From Gracilaria domingensis (taxonomy: Eukaryota > Rhodophyta > Florideophyceae > Gracilariales > Gracilariaceae): a stretch of 64,000 bases of DNA. The number at the start of each line of letters is the position of its first letter. The first letter of the stretch is position 1. The notes beneath the pieces were generated by a model, which made no database searches, was not told the DNA's origin, and saw only the letters and a program-made list of their open reading frames with translations. The position numbers were made by a program, and so were the translations under genes. The DNA is taken from positions 1-64,000 of the forward strand of contig VCMS01000126.1 of assembly GCA_022539475.1 (NCBI GenBank), given 5' to 3'. Shown here piece after piece: positions 43,887 to 55,087 of the stretch.

Positions 43887-46800
43887 TGTAGCGGTGTCGA
43901 AGCGGCGAGACTCGGACGGAACGGCGCTTAACCGCTCCGCAAGCTGGCACCTTTGCTGTGGTTGCGGGTGAGACGGCAGTCGCGGCGTCCAGCAGTGATG
44001 GGGACGTGAAGGCGAGCTGTGGCGTCATTGTTGATGGAATTGCCTTTTCTTCGGACAGAATTGCATTACACGTGGATCTGCGCTGGCCATTCCGCGCCTC
44101 GCGCTTCCGTTGTTGGGGTTTGATGATGCGCTCATCGGTCACGGCGACGGCGATGATGGTGGAATACGGCCACCGACAAGTGGTGAGATCTCATCATCGT
44201 CCATGCCATTCCCGTCACTCCACCGGTACCGTTGGTACCAACTTGCACAGTATCAACGTGTTTGTTTGCTTCACGCAAATTCATCAGCGCAAGCATCAGC
44301 GTTTTGCAGCTGGGACCGTCGTAGCATAACAGCAACACAACGGCTATTTCCGTCAGTTGGTCGGACACGAGTGGCGCAAGAAGAGAGGCCCATCTGAGAG
44401 AAAACTACCGCTGGCCCCGTTCTTTACGCTAGCTTTTATCGGTCGACTGTTCTCTTTGCTCTTAAAGCCGAACTGGTTCCCATTTGGATTCATTACCGTT
44501 GAAGATAGAGATTCAACTTCCTCAGGCGAATATTTCTTCAGCAGCTTCCTTTTATGGTTCAAGTGCTTGGCTCCTGCATCGATGGATCTATTCCAACTAG
44601 AAACACATGAGTTCCACATCTTGGTTAGCATAGCAACTATACGCTATGTGACATAAGGCGGTGAGTCTTCTTCCCATAGATGCTCTCGAGTGATTCCACT
44701 CAGAACTACATCAGACGGTTACATTTTGCAGCTGCTTTCCTCAATCTACTTGGATTGAGGCCTATGGTCTGTTACTTCGTTTGTGCTTCTCTTGTCGGGA
44801 AGATCTCGACTCCTTCCACCAAATGAGGTTTGGTGGTGAGGTCTTCATGGTGAGCATTTCCATGAAATGCGCTCGGAATGCTTACAACGTTGTCACTCTG
44901 TCTTGTAACAGTTACATTAACTACATCGGATTGCGATATCATGGATCCAGATCACTGCACCTTTGAACACAGAAGTTTCTATTAGGTCCACCGAGGCCCC
45001 TTCTATAGTGTTTTGTTTACTGCTCTATACCGTCATTCCTCTTATCACTTGTTACCAAGAGAAGATGTCGTTACTACAAACCCATGGTACTGCTGTAGTC
45101 TGTGAGTTGATTTTCGAAGATGCTGGAGTATCTATACTATTGACAACTGATCTGGTATGTGTTTGGGCCCCATCTCTTCTGGTGCTCTTGTCCAACATGG
45201 ATGCGCTATTGCATGACGCCATCTTATGAGCACAAATCACGAATTCAACAATATCAAACAAAGAGTGTGGTGGAGTAAGATGGACGAGTGGACCTTCCAT
45301 GAACCCATGAACGTGAACACATCCGTGCGTGTACGGACGTATCCGTCATCATCTCGTTTGCAACATTCCACTATCTCCCCCCCCCCCCCCCCCCGCAGGA
45401 GTACGTCATTTCCCCTTCCTAACGGTCAAAACAATATATTGGTGCGAACTGCAAACCATGAGTTGGTTTTCGTGCAGCGGCGAATACGTAATCTGCGTCA
45501 AGAAACACGATATCGTGTACTCGGCCATGAGTAGCGACATGTTTACGTTGTCAACTATCAAACATGTGAGCAGTCCGCGAAACGGTGTGCAGACCATGAA
45601 ACGGTCGGGTAAACGGCACTCTTACTACATTGCAATAATGTGTACCTTCGTATATAAAACTCGCAGTGGTGTCGTTTAAGAACTCGAACGTCTCTGCCAT
45701 TGTCAATCAGAGATGTTAATTCTTTGATGTAGTGCTTATTAAGCTATTGAGTTGTGTCAACTGTGGCTTCTGTTCTCGATCGCTCATATCTTAATATGAG
45801 GAACGATCCCTCTACTGATCGTAACGCACCGCGTTTTGGCGGGCAAAAGTCCAAATGAACTCCAAATACGCTTGAAGTACTTCCCGCTAGCAGTGGGCTT
45901 ATTGCTTGCAAAAGCTCTGGTCTTTCTGTCACAAGTCCGTTGTCGTCTCGGCAGAAAATTTCCCGCTTTCATTATCCCTCGTGCGTATCAAACGCTTGCT
46001 TCAGCCAGGTATCTCGTGACTTTCATTGTGACGATGTGTATGAAAACATATATTTCTGTTGACTGATGTACAACGTGCATGTCTTTAACTCTCAGGACAT
46101 TTCAATTGGTCTCACTCTATAATATAATATCTGCGCGTATCTTGTACACACTCGTGCTTTCACAAACGAAAAGCTCATGGGCGCCGACACGGGCAGCGCG
46201 CCACACGCAAGCGAATGGGACACCAGCTCTGCTTCTGTTTGTACGAGAGAATCTGCATGTCTCGAGCCATCGGCTGTTTAATTGTAGAGTCTTCGCTATG
46301 CCGCCTTAATTCACCGTCTGGAATGAAGTCACGCCAGGAGAATTGATTAGACACGAGGAGTCCATGGCCAGGCCGGTCCGTAAGACAAACTCTGGCGTTG
46401 CTGTACAGTACCGATCAGCACTCTAGTGAGGGAGGCGTGGTAGGGAAACACTGAAGTCCTTGGGCCTCAAGACTTGTCCCGCTCTTTTCTGTCTCGATAC
46501 GAAGTTATTTTCGTGCCCATCCTAGTGCCCGCAATCATGACGAAAGTTATGTGCCTGAGAAACATACACTTCATGTGCATAAATCTATGCAAGAGCCTTT
46601 ATGCTATGGATTTCATGATACTGGTGCGAATGGGACAAGGTGTTTACGGGCTCCTCTTTGTGGGGCTCGGAGTTGGCTCGTGCTCATATCGCAACAATCT
46701 ATTAGCTTCGAATAGCAAGAGGTGCAGAGGGCAAAACGCTGTTGTATAGATGCAGTGCATCTATGATTTCTAGAGGCCTTTGCTGACCTTCGAGATATCC

Positions 46801-47716
46801 ATGGAGTGATGACAGTGATATCAATACCTGCTTATCTTGCACGCAATCTACCAGCTCTCTCTCGATCAAGCAACAACTTATCCACGATAACCATGAACTC
46901 CCTTCACGGCGATACCACTCCCAGTTATGGCATGTAACAGAATATGGCATGTCCAGCTTGCAGTCTGACAAGACAAAATTGCTCACGAACATGTACTATC
47001 GCTGTAGAAAAGTCGTTGGATCACCGTCATAAACTGATGCATCGTGAAAACTTTATGGGGAAGAGAGCTATAAGCTTTACCATCAACAACCTTCAAAAAG
47101 ACCTGTTTCGAACTAGACCGCATCACAATAAGCATAAGCTGCATGCGCGAAATGTGCATTTGACGACTTAAGAGGTAGTGCGAAACTATTGAAGGTGCTT
47201 TAATGCATGCGGAACAAGGCGTTTCAGGACGTCTTTTTCCAATTCCCGTCAGGCAGGGAATGTGGAAAGTGTATGTCACGTTCCTATACACATCAGATCC
47301 AGAGTTCTTGAAACGAATACGTCTTCGCTTTGAAAAGAGTATGACGACAAAGTCCGTCGAATATGGGGCGCGCAGTAGAAGAATAGTAGAGGTGTTCCAA
47401 CATGTGGTGACCAATGTCACCTCACTACAGAAGCGGGAAGGTGAGCACAAGCCTGTCCTGCAACTGTCACACTATAAGTGCACTTATCTAGAACGAGAGC
47501 CAGCACCAGTAGTCACGAGACATGTAGTAGTCTCGGTAAACATAATTTTACTCAAATGACAATCTCATGTACAATGGAGCGTTATCAGCTTCATATCAAC
47601 AGTCTAATGGTACAAGTGGATTTGTATCACAAGGGTAGACTTCTACTACCCCGTAACCTATGTTGGCACCAGTCGGGACATAGCTATATGATATGCTTAA
47701 CATGGGGAAAAGACAA
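43887..47716. other. no confident gene; weak ORFs and an 18-C run
   Basis: A minus frame 44631-44353 (MWNSCVSSWNRSIDAG, KKYSPEEVESLSSTVMNPNG) and a + frame 47203-47559 (GMWKVYVTFLYTSDPEFLKR, RIVEVFQHVVTNVTSLQ) look protein-like but match nothing. There are 18 consecutive C at 45377-45394, followed by GCAG, so it resembles an extreme splice-acceptor tract. A small palindrome ATAGATGCA-G-TGCATCTAT lies at 46746-46764. The remainder shows nothing. Confidence 0.4.
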
Positions 47717-49603
47717 TCAGATGGAGCGCAAGATAATGTGCCCCACGGCTAGAAGATAGCGGGGTACTGCGGTCGTCATCTCCTTGAATTGTCGCACGAT
47801 TCTAGCCGCCGAGCGTTCGTGCAACCAATGCACCCTACCCAGAAAGAAACGTCCAAATGTCGAGTGCTGGTACAAAGCACGCAACGGCGACAACATAGCG
47901 ACTGCCATGGGCTTTGGTATGATGTCTGTATAGACAGATACAATGATGCCGTCGACTGACAGAGAACCTGACATAGTAATAGGGGAATACATACCTTTCA
48001 TCATATGCTCCTCAATGGCCAGTACGAGTGCAAGACCGCCTTCATCAGTGAAAAGTTTGTCACCGACAGTTACCAGACGAGCTGGCACTTCACCACGCCC
48101 GGCGACTGGGAGAAAATGTGATTCACTAATATGCAAAGTATATGTCTGCTCTTGAGCTGTTTCATAGTTTTTGGCTATTATCCTTCTGTAAAGCGCCCAT
48201 TGAGACTCAGACTTGTGACCGAAAAAGAACACGTCTGAAGCAACCGAATCAGAACCGTGAATCACAGCATCTCCGAAATTGAGCTCACTCATAGGTTTGG
48301 GCCGAGCATGTCCCAGAGGCGTTACTGTTTTTACGACTGATAGCGCGGGGAAACACGAGTCCTTTGCATTCACGTTTACCGTAGAATTGCCCCGGGGACA
48401 CACCACTGACTCATGAGAGATATCACACATGCAACCAGATTCCAAACATGATAGTGTACAACATTCCTTATTGATGACCTCCTGACTGAAGATCGTGCCA
48501 GTAAGATCAATGTCCTTGCTTGATATAGATACATTTATAAACATAATCCCTTTAAGGAACTTTGCACCCGCCATAGTAACCTTTGTTGTGTTAATGTCTG
48601 CTACGGTTTTGCCGTCCACAATCGCATCTGCAAGTGAAAACGTGCTGCAGACATTCTCTGTATACGAGGTCACATTTTTGATAACGAGATTGGTGATATC
48701 TGACTTTGAAAGATCAATATAGTTTCTAATCTTCACGTCCAGCAGGTCGAGGCCAGTTATTTCAGTTCGATCGCAATAGAAACCATCCGTAAAAGAGACG
48801 TTCTTAAACATCGCCGTTTGCAATGAAATCTTCTTCTTTGGGATTGCACCAGCTTTAACCTCCTCATGACACATCACACCACTAATTCTAGACGATTGCA
48901 TTTCAAAATCCTCCACCGAAGCACTCTGAAAACGAATATATCCGGACCCGTTCGTGTGATGAACTAAAGCGCGACTGAGAGACATGTCGGACATGAGAAT
49001 CTCTCCTCCGTCATTTGGGCTGCCACTAGAGGAGTGAGTGCCCAATGTTGCGTGAGAAATCGTTATACGTTTCACATCACCATGGCTAAATCGCATGTGA
49101 TTGTTGAATGTGCAATTCTTGAAGGTAACGCTGTCTAACGCAAACTTCTCGAACATGACATCAAGCGAACTTTCGAAGGTGCAGTTCTCAAATAGCACAT
49201 TGTGCATGGTAGTATGCGTGAACATTGCCTTCTCTTTCTGGTTCCCTTTCGCAGTTCCGAAAGTACAAGCTTTGAAAGAAACATCGTGCCAAGTCGTACC
49301 GTCAAGAGGGTCATCTCTTTCCGCTGGGAAATGGAAACCGCAGTTTGTAAAACGTGTATTCTTGATACGAGATTTGGTGAATACCCAGCTGTGAGTGCGA
49401 TTGATGAAATGCTCGTCCTGTACGCAGAGATTGAAGAAAAAGCCCTTGTTTCCTTGTTTTCCTATATCAGCTGGTCCTTGGCAATGTTTGTAGCTTATTT
49501 CAGTGATGCTTTGTTGCACGAGGCACAGAATAATAAAGATGAAGAGCGGAGCACGAAAGACAGAGTACGCTACTGAATGTCCTTCCTTACCAAAGAATAG
49601 TAG
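47717..49603 (-). CDS. secreted beta-solenoid protein with C-terminal Hedgehog-type Hint (Hog) domain
   Basis: From GTG at 49519 the frame gives 600 residues. Residues about 50-350 have repeated (K/E)NCTF/NVSF strands at roughly 20-residue spacing, like a pentapeptide or right-handed beta-helix fold. A Cys-rich segment (CCTLSCLESGCMCD) precedes the Hint module at about 389-550: DSCFPALSVVKTV (nucleophile Cys389), MSELNFGDAVI, SDVFFFGH, YTLHISESHFLPV (His468, Ser where Hedgehog has Thr), ARLVTVGDKLF, GMYSPITMSGSLSVDGI. Such modules self-cleave, and in Hedgehog the N-terminal part is attached to sterol. Upstream of 49519 the frame stays open to 49603, adding a hydrophobic signal-like segment (RAPLFIFIILCLVQQ) but no ATG. 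The true start is thus probably in an upstream exon. Hog proteins are known from red algae and other protists. Confidence 0.8.
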   Translation of the reverse strand, partial: LLFFGKEGHSVAYSVFRAPLFIFIILCLVQQSITEISYKHCQGPADIGKQGNKGFFFNLCVQDEHFINRTHSWVFTKSRIKNTRFTNCGFHFPAERDDPLDGTTWHDVSFKACTFGTAKGNQKEKAMFTHTTMHNVLFENCTFESSLDVMFEKFALDSVTFKNCTFNNHMRFSHGDVKRITISHATLGTHSSSGSPNDGGEILMSDMSLSRALVHHTNGSGYIRFQSASVEDFEMQSSRISGVMCHEEVKAGAIPKKKISLQTAMFKNVSFTDGFYCDRTEITGLDLLDVKIRNYIDLSKSDITNLVIKNVTSYTENVCSTFSLADAIVDGKTVADINTTKVTMAGAKFLKGIMFINVSISSKDIDLTGTIFSQEVINKECCTLSCLESGCMCDISHESVVCPRGNSTVNVNAKDSCFPALSVVKTVTPLGHARPKPMSELNFGDAVIHGSDSVASDVFFFGHKSESQWALYRRIIAKNYETAQEQTYTLHISESHFLPVAGRGEVPARLVTVGDKLFTDEGGLALVLAIEEHMMKGMYSPITMSGSLSVDGIIVSVYTDIIPKPMAVAMLSPLRALYQHSTFGRFFLGRVHWLHERSAARIVRQFKEMTTAVPRYLLAVGHIILRSI

Positions 49604-52097
49604 CTAAACGCCGACAACCAGAAAGGAATGAATAATCTAAAGACCTCGTCCACCGATCAATGTACTGAGTAACGTCCTTCAAAAAGTTTAGCGCAGCAGA
49701 ACGTGGATGATGTAAAGAAGAAGTTGTGGGTTAAGACCGCAGCAGGTGAGAAGAATGAAGGGAAAGTCGGGGAGCGATCATCGGTGTGCTTTGCATATGT
49801 TTCCATTCTGCGAAAAGCGTAGCCAAGCCGTGTTGATTTTGTTACTAGAGTGGGTAGCAGATTCAGAGTCTCACTCTATCATACTGAATGCCTGAGCACC
49901 ATTATAGCACGTGGTTCGCTGAAGATGAATGTTGGTTAAGCTCATACATGAAGAACGGGCACCCGCATTTGACATGAAGAAGGAGCATACACCCAATTCA
50001 TATTACAAACTACATACCCCGAAGAGGAAACAAAGGCGCCTCCTGCGTTCTTCCCATTTCCACACATTAATCACCGCAAAGCAGCCTCACGGTTACATAA
50101 CTTTTCGTCAAATTCCTGAAACGAATGCGTTAACCAAGATTACTAGTATTGATGAGGGCAAAAAATGGCTGGGCGGACTCAGCTAAACTGTTTCAGAAGC
50201 CTTTAGAATTCATCAATTGAATTGTCTTTCGAACAGCCATGTTTGCGAATTGCTTAAGAAGGTGATGCAATATCTCAGGTGAGCAGCGCAAACTCACGTA
50301 GATGATGGCGCAGATGAGACTGAACGAATCACTGCAAGTAAGGACAGAGAAGGAACCAGTGAAATGTGAATGATAACATAAAACATAGCTCATGACGCTG
50401 TGTAACCACAGATCAAGGAGAAATAAAGCAAAGCATTGTACTTCCACGTAGAGCGCGTTCGTCGCAAAGCTCTAAGGGTAAAGCACAGTGGTATACAAGA
50501 AAAGCTTTAGTTTCTGGCCTACTCGTGTTCGATACATTGCGCGATTGTTGAATCCGCTATGTTCTAGCATTCGCCGAGTACCATCCGGAAAAATTCGGAA
50601 TCGTCACCAGTCAGAAAGCTTCGGCTTTAGTGACAAAGGAGAGAATGATCGGAATTCCCAAGAACGAATTTGTCAAATTTGAAGAGCTCTTCACCAGGGT
50701 TTGATTCGCACACAGCACATTCATCCGAGTGGACTCCCAAGAACCATGGAGAACTGGAGGCAAAGAAGGAACTTATTGAAAGAGCTTAAACATACCTTGA
50801 GGGCAAACACACTGGGAGATCAGCAGTTTCGCAGAAAGGTACGACGGTGTTGTTATCCCAAGGGTACGAAGCTGTAGGCACAGGTCGGAAGCCTTTTGGG
50901 AGCGAAAAAGTGTCATTTACAAAAGAAAACAACATTGGAAGACGTCGTTCGGACTTGTCCGTTGTGTTGTCAACTTGACAATGTCAAGTACGGCTGGTAC
51001 ACTAGCTTAGAAAGGCCCGAGAAAACTGGAGAACACAATTGCGGATCTTTGTTGCCAGGACAAAGGGTTTATTGATACGGCCAATCTCCGTAGTTGAGTC
51101 CCTACTACAGACGATGAAAGAAAAACACCCGTAAGAGGCCTTCTGAATGGCGAAGATGACCCATTGGAGATCTCGCAGAGTTTTGATGGCGCTTATCTGT
51201 CAGGTAGCCTTCTACCGTCGGTACAAGACTGACGACAATCGAAAAGAAAGAACATGGTATTGAGTTGTTAACGTTCTCTCGGCATTGCTGAATTCTGCTT
51301 CGCGTTGAAACTCTCAACTTGAGAACGAGAAATAGAGAGCGCGTGAAAAGCTCTACCTGCATTGTAAAAGGCGAGAGGCAGAGCTATACACGTACTTCTA
51401 CATACTGTAATATACTGCATGTCCTAGCAACTGTTTCTATTTGCAACCTTATTCATGTACTGCAGTAGATGCAATCTTCAATGCTATGCATGCGACCAGA
51501 ACATATCCGTTTCGTTTGTCGGAACGATGAAAACCCTCCGTGTGTACGACGCAGCTGCGGTAGCCCAGATGATCTGGGCCAGATCGTGACAGGCCCCATC
51601 CGCAACTAGATATCTAGCCTCTACTGTAGCTCCTCCGACACCCCTCCTCAGTTGCTGCAGTTCAACTGCTCTCGGTTCATAGCGGAATCGATAACAAGCA
51701 CAACATCATGGTGATGATGACAACATGTTCGCATCCACTTAAAACGTCCAAAGAAATATCTAGCACATGTCTTTATGCGTAACTTACCCAAGGGATCCTC
51801 GCATGAGAAGCTCACGAAACCACGTCAAAGCCACGAATAGATAGAACGCAACCCGCGTTGTTCGTTTGATGGAACGCAGTCCAAGAAAACCCGAACAAGA
51901 AAGCACTCATCTTGTCATGAGCACAACGAAGTCACTTCGGATGGCGGCGGTGTATAAGGGAGATTGTGCGAAGCAGAGCTCACGTGAGAGCTGCGTGACA
52001 CATGCCCCAATCAATGTGGTCTCCAATACGGCTAGCGCAAACTGAATGCACCAATCGCATGGCGTTTCATCGTTGCCGAAACCGCGCAGAGCATCCT
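49604..52097. other. no confident gene; possible eroded retroelement piece at 50575-51100
   Basis: Around 50575-50705 a + frame reads EYHPEKFGIVTSQKASALV and RMIGIPKNEFVKFEELFTR. Around 50905-51080 another reads CHLQKKTTLEDVVRTCPLC, GWYTSLERPEKTGE and GQRVY. The CPLC plus following wording faintly recalls the zinc finger/core start of a retroelement integrase. Frames are broken and I cannot assign it. The rest shows nothing. Confidence 0.3.
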
Positions 52098-54107
52098 TTA
52101 CCAATATCCAAAGCTCTTGAAGAACACTCTACCACTCATCTCCCACCGCCTGATGTTGGTGTTTCTCATAATAATATCCTTAAAGCAACTGCTACGGCTC
52201 CATAGCAGACGTCTTACCCTGGGAAGCGTTTGAAGAAAAGCAGGGAATCTGCCGTTCAAGTAGTAAAAGCGATCTCCGTCACGCAAATTTTCAAATTGTC
52301 TTGTCCAAACTGCCACCATAGTCGCACCCAGTGAGCTTCCACGCACGTGATCTTCTGCAACCATTCCAACCCAAGCTTCAACCTTGTTCACATCGCCTCC
52401 ATACACGGTAGAAAGCGTGGAAGCAACGTTCACATTCTTGGTGATATCCATGAAAGATCGGTGCTTTTTCAATCCCAATTTTGCTCGAATCGCGTTGAGT
52501 GTTGGGATGGCATGATCTCTTCCGCGCTGCAAATTCAAGGCGATTAAGTCGAAAGCAAAACCTTCTTCCGGAATACCAGTGAACAAGAAATTTCGAAGTG
52601 CATCATGCACAAATACGTCCACCTCTTGTGCCCTTGTAATAGCAGCACCGCGAATAAACGTTTCTAGATTCTTGAATTGCTTTGCGGTGCGGAAGAACAT
52701 TTTGTTCAGCGGAAATGGCGAAAGGGGACGATTACCCCATGCAGCACGATTAACTTGATTTCCAACCATAGTATGTCCAACGCGAAACGCTGCCGTACTG
52801 AAGACATCAAGAATTGCAATATTCTTATAAAACTTGAAGCCAGTGTACGGCTTTAGTCGTCGACCAACTATAGCGGGGAAGAACTCTTCAAACACAATCT
52901 TTTGAAACTGTGCAATGTTGATCATCCTGGCGAGTTGGAACAGCAGATCATCGTCGGAAATTATAAAGTATCGTTTCAGTTCGTCGCATATCGAATTGTG
53001 CTCCCTCACGAAGATGGTGTGCAAAGCGGTAAGCACAGGATGTTCATTTGCACGATGATCACCAGCAAGAAAGTACTCTGCACCTGCAGTTGGAGCATTC
53101 GACAGCCCGAGCGTGTTCAACGGCAGCAAGTTTCCGTTGGAGACTTTCAACTTTCCATCCTTGAACGAGCGTAAAGCATTCGCACGCTCTTCATCAGGAC
53201 CATAAACTGACGCAAGGTCCAGCGCAGACGACAATGAATTGATCGGTCGCTCTGCATCAAACTTGGGTGCGAATCGCCTCGACTTGGGGGGAGCAGACGA
53301 ACCAGGCCCACTCACGGTGATCTGCGCGGCTGCAGGACGCGGTGCGCTAGCCACTTCGTCAGCATCCTGGGCCTGTCGCGAAAGTTGCTGCAGAGAAGCG
53401 GGTGCCACCTTTGCGGCGCTGCTGCTTTGTACCGTAGCTTTGGCTATAGATTGGACCGAAGCACCCAGTGTGTCTGAAAGGAGCTTTGCATCTTGTTGTA
53501 CAAGTTGTGGGATTTTGGATGCAAGGGTGGTTTGTGAGGAGCCATACACACTGAGGACATCCACTTTTGCACGCTCGCTTCGGCGAAACTGGAACACTCC
53601 GCCAGAGAAGTTGGCTAAGACGGGGTCGTCCTTCGGAATGGGAATGTTCATAAACTCATCACTCGCAGGGCTTGCCACAAACGTATGGTCGACGAACTGG
53701 CCAAAGAACACAACAAGTTCGTTCAGCCAGCGGTCGTTCAGTATATCGGTCGACTGCTTGCAAACCTTGTTCGAAATCAGACGCGCGGACGGCAGGCCCT
53801 TGCCGGTCGGGAACTTGGATGTGTGACCGAAAAACAGCGACGACTGTGCACGGGACGTGGAGCCCCACAGCTTGAAGATGGGGTTGGTGCAGACGCCGTT
53901 GTAGGTGCGGAAAAACGAGGTGCACGGATTGGAAACTCGGTTCTTCTCCACGGGGGAGGCCGGCTGCACGGGCGCCAGCTGCGCTGCGAATAGCTGCGCC
54001 TGCGCTGCTTGCGGTGGCGCGCGCGGCGCGGCGTTGTCGCGCGGGGCCTGGGCGAGGGAGAGCGCGAACAGAAGAGTGAACAGCAGAAAGCAGGCGGAGG
54101 AGGCCAT
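52098..54107 (-). CDS. secreted animal-type haem peroxidase (paralogue 1)
   Basis: 669 residues with signal peptide (MASSACFLLFTLLFALSLAQA). Belongs to the peroxidase-cyclooxygenase (animal haem peroxidase) superfamily, which oxidises halides or organic substrates with H2O2. Distal His141 in FFGQFVDHTF; RANEHPVLTALHTIFVREHN (Arg352, Glu355); proximal His445 in FRVGHTMVGN; LQRGRDH late in the domain. Asp before the distal His suggests the covalent haem-link pattern. Residues about 181-285 form an Ala/Ser/Gln-rich low-complexity insert between RRSERA and RPINSLSSALDLASVYG that the neighbouring paralogue lacks. Uninterrupted frame, first ATG. It is transcribed in the same direction as paralogue 2, 980 bp away; tandem duplication is likely. 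Likely exported to the wall/apoplast, where such enzymes support oxidative burst or halogenation. The substrate cannot be told from sequence. Confidence 0.92.
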   Translation of the reverse strand: MASSACFLLFTLLFALSLAQAPRDNAAPRAPPQAAQAQLFAAQLAPVQPASPVEKNRVSNPCTSFFRTYNGVCTNPIFKLWGSTSRAQSSLFFGHTSKFPTGKGLPSARLISNKVCKQSTDILNDRWLNELVVFFGQFVDHTFVASPASDEFMNIPIPKDDPVLANFSGGVFQFRRSERAKVDVLSVYGSSQTTLASKIPQLVQQDAKLLSDTLGASVQSIAKATVQSSSAAKVAPASLQQLSRQAQDADEVASAPRPAAAQITVSGPGSSAPPKSRRFAPKFDAERPINSLSSALDLASVYGPDEERANALRSFKDGKLKVSNGNLLPLNTLGLSNAPTAGAEYFLAGDHRANEHPVLTALHTIFVREHNSICDELKRYFIISDDDLLFQLARMINIAQFQKIVFEEFFPAIVGRRLKPYTGFKFYKNIAILDVFSTAAFRVGHTMVGNQVNRAAWGNRPLSPFPLNKMFFRTAKQFKNLETFIRGAAITRAQEVDVFVHDALRNFLFTGIPEEGFAFDLIALNLQRGRDHAIPTLNAIRAKLGLKKHRSFMDITKNVNVASTLSTVYGGDVNKVEAWVGMVAEDHVRGSSLGATMVAVWTRQFENLRDGDRFYYLNGRFPAFLQTLPRVRRLLWSRSSCFKDIIMRNTNIRRWEMSGRVFFKSFGYW

Positions 54108-54196
54108 GGCGGCTAGGGCGAGTGGGGGCGGCTCGGTGGGCGAGTGCTGGGTGGTGTGCGACTCGATTTGAAGCGCCTATGCATCTATGCGGGCGC

Positions 54197-54206
54197 TTTA
54201 TGTATA
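54197..54206 (-). promoter_or_regulatory. possible TATA box of peroxidase 1
   Basis: TATACATAAA on the minus strand, about 90 bp before the ATG at 54107, in otherwise GC-rich DNA. Spacing fits a TATA element with a short 5' UTR, but there is no transcript evidence. Confidence 0.3.
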
Positions 54207-55087
54207 AGATGATAGATGCGGGGAGCGACATCTGGCGGCAGAGAGATGCGTTGCGTGGCACGGGATGCATTTTGCGGTAGCGTCGGCAGGCGATATGTGT
54301 TTACACATGAGGCGTCGAAGGTTTGTGGCTTGGTTGACGAATGTTTGAGGCAGATGGGGGTTAGGGAATGGCAGGGTTGGCAACAAGGTATTTTAGCGAG
54401 TGTGTGGGTGCGCTGTGTAAAGGGTGGGAGCGGGTGAATTCAAGCAACGGAAGGGAAGGCAATCAGTTGGAGGAGCGAAGGTTGTCGTGATGGCTACCGT
54501 CGGTAGATACAGTATCTGCCTCGCTGGCGCTGTGTGCGCTTGGCAGCGGGCTTGATTTGTTGCGCGAGTTGGCAGCGTTGGCGAAGGAGGTAGGCTGCGC
54601 GATGAAGCGGCACCGATGGAGGTCGATGGCATTGGATGTTTGCCAGTGCTCCTGTGCCGCGAGCGCGAGTTCCGCGAGGCCGCGCTTCGCGCGAGAGGGA
54701 GAAAGATCGGGGCGCGCTCGGCGCGCAACTCCATGGCCGCGATGTCAACAAACTGCCGGCTGCAGCCGAGCAGCTTCCGGGCGACGCAGGCAGTCAGTGG
54801 GCAGCACGCCGAAGACAAGACTCGACAGCGCCGTGATCTGGAGGGCGAGTGCGCCAGGGGGCGGCCATGGCGCGTGCCACGTTGCCGTCCGCGCCACGGC
54901 TCGCGCCGCGCCACCATGACGATGCTCGTCACGAGTGCGGCGGATTCATCTCACACACAATCACGTGCGCCGTTGGCGCGTCGTAGGCTACGACTCGTGG
55001 CGACCTGCCACAGAGCTTTATGATGGCGTAAGAGTTACATTCGGAAAAAGAGCAAGGAGAGCAGACGACGCGCCGCGCGGCGCGGCG
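54207..55087. other. no gene seen; intergenic between tandem peroxidases
   Basis: GC-rich in its second half with overlapping long frames on both strands (54393-54932, 54557-54919, 54616-55023), which look like composition artefacts. Holds the promoter of peroxidase 1 and the 3' end region of peroxidase 2. Confidence 0.45.
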
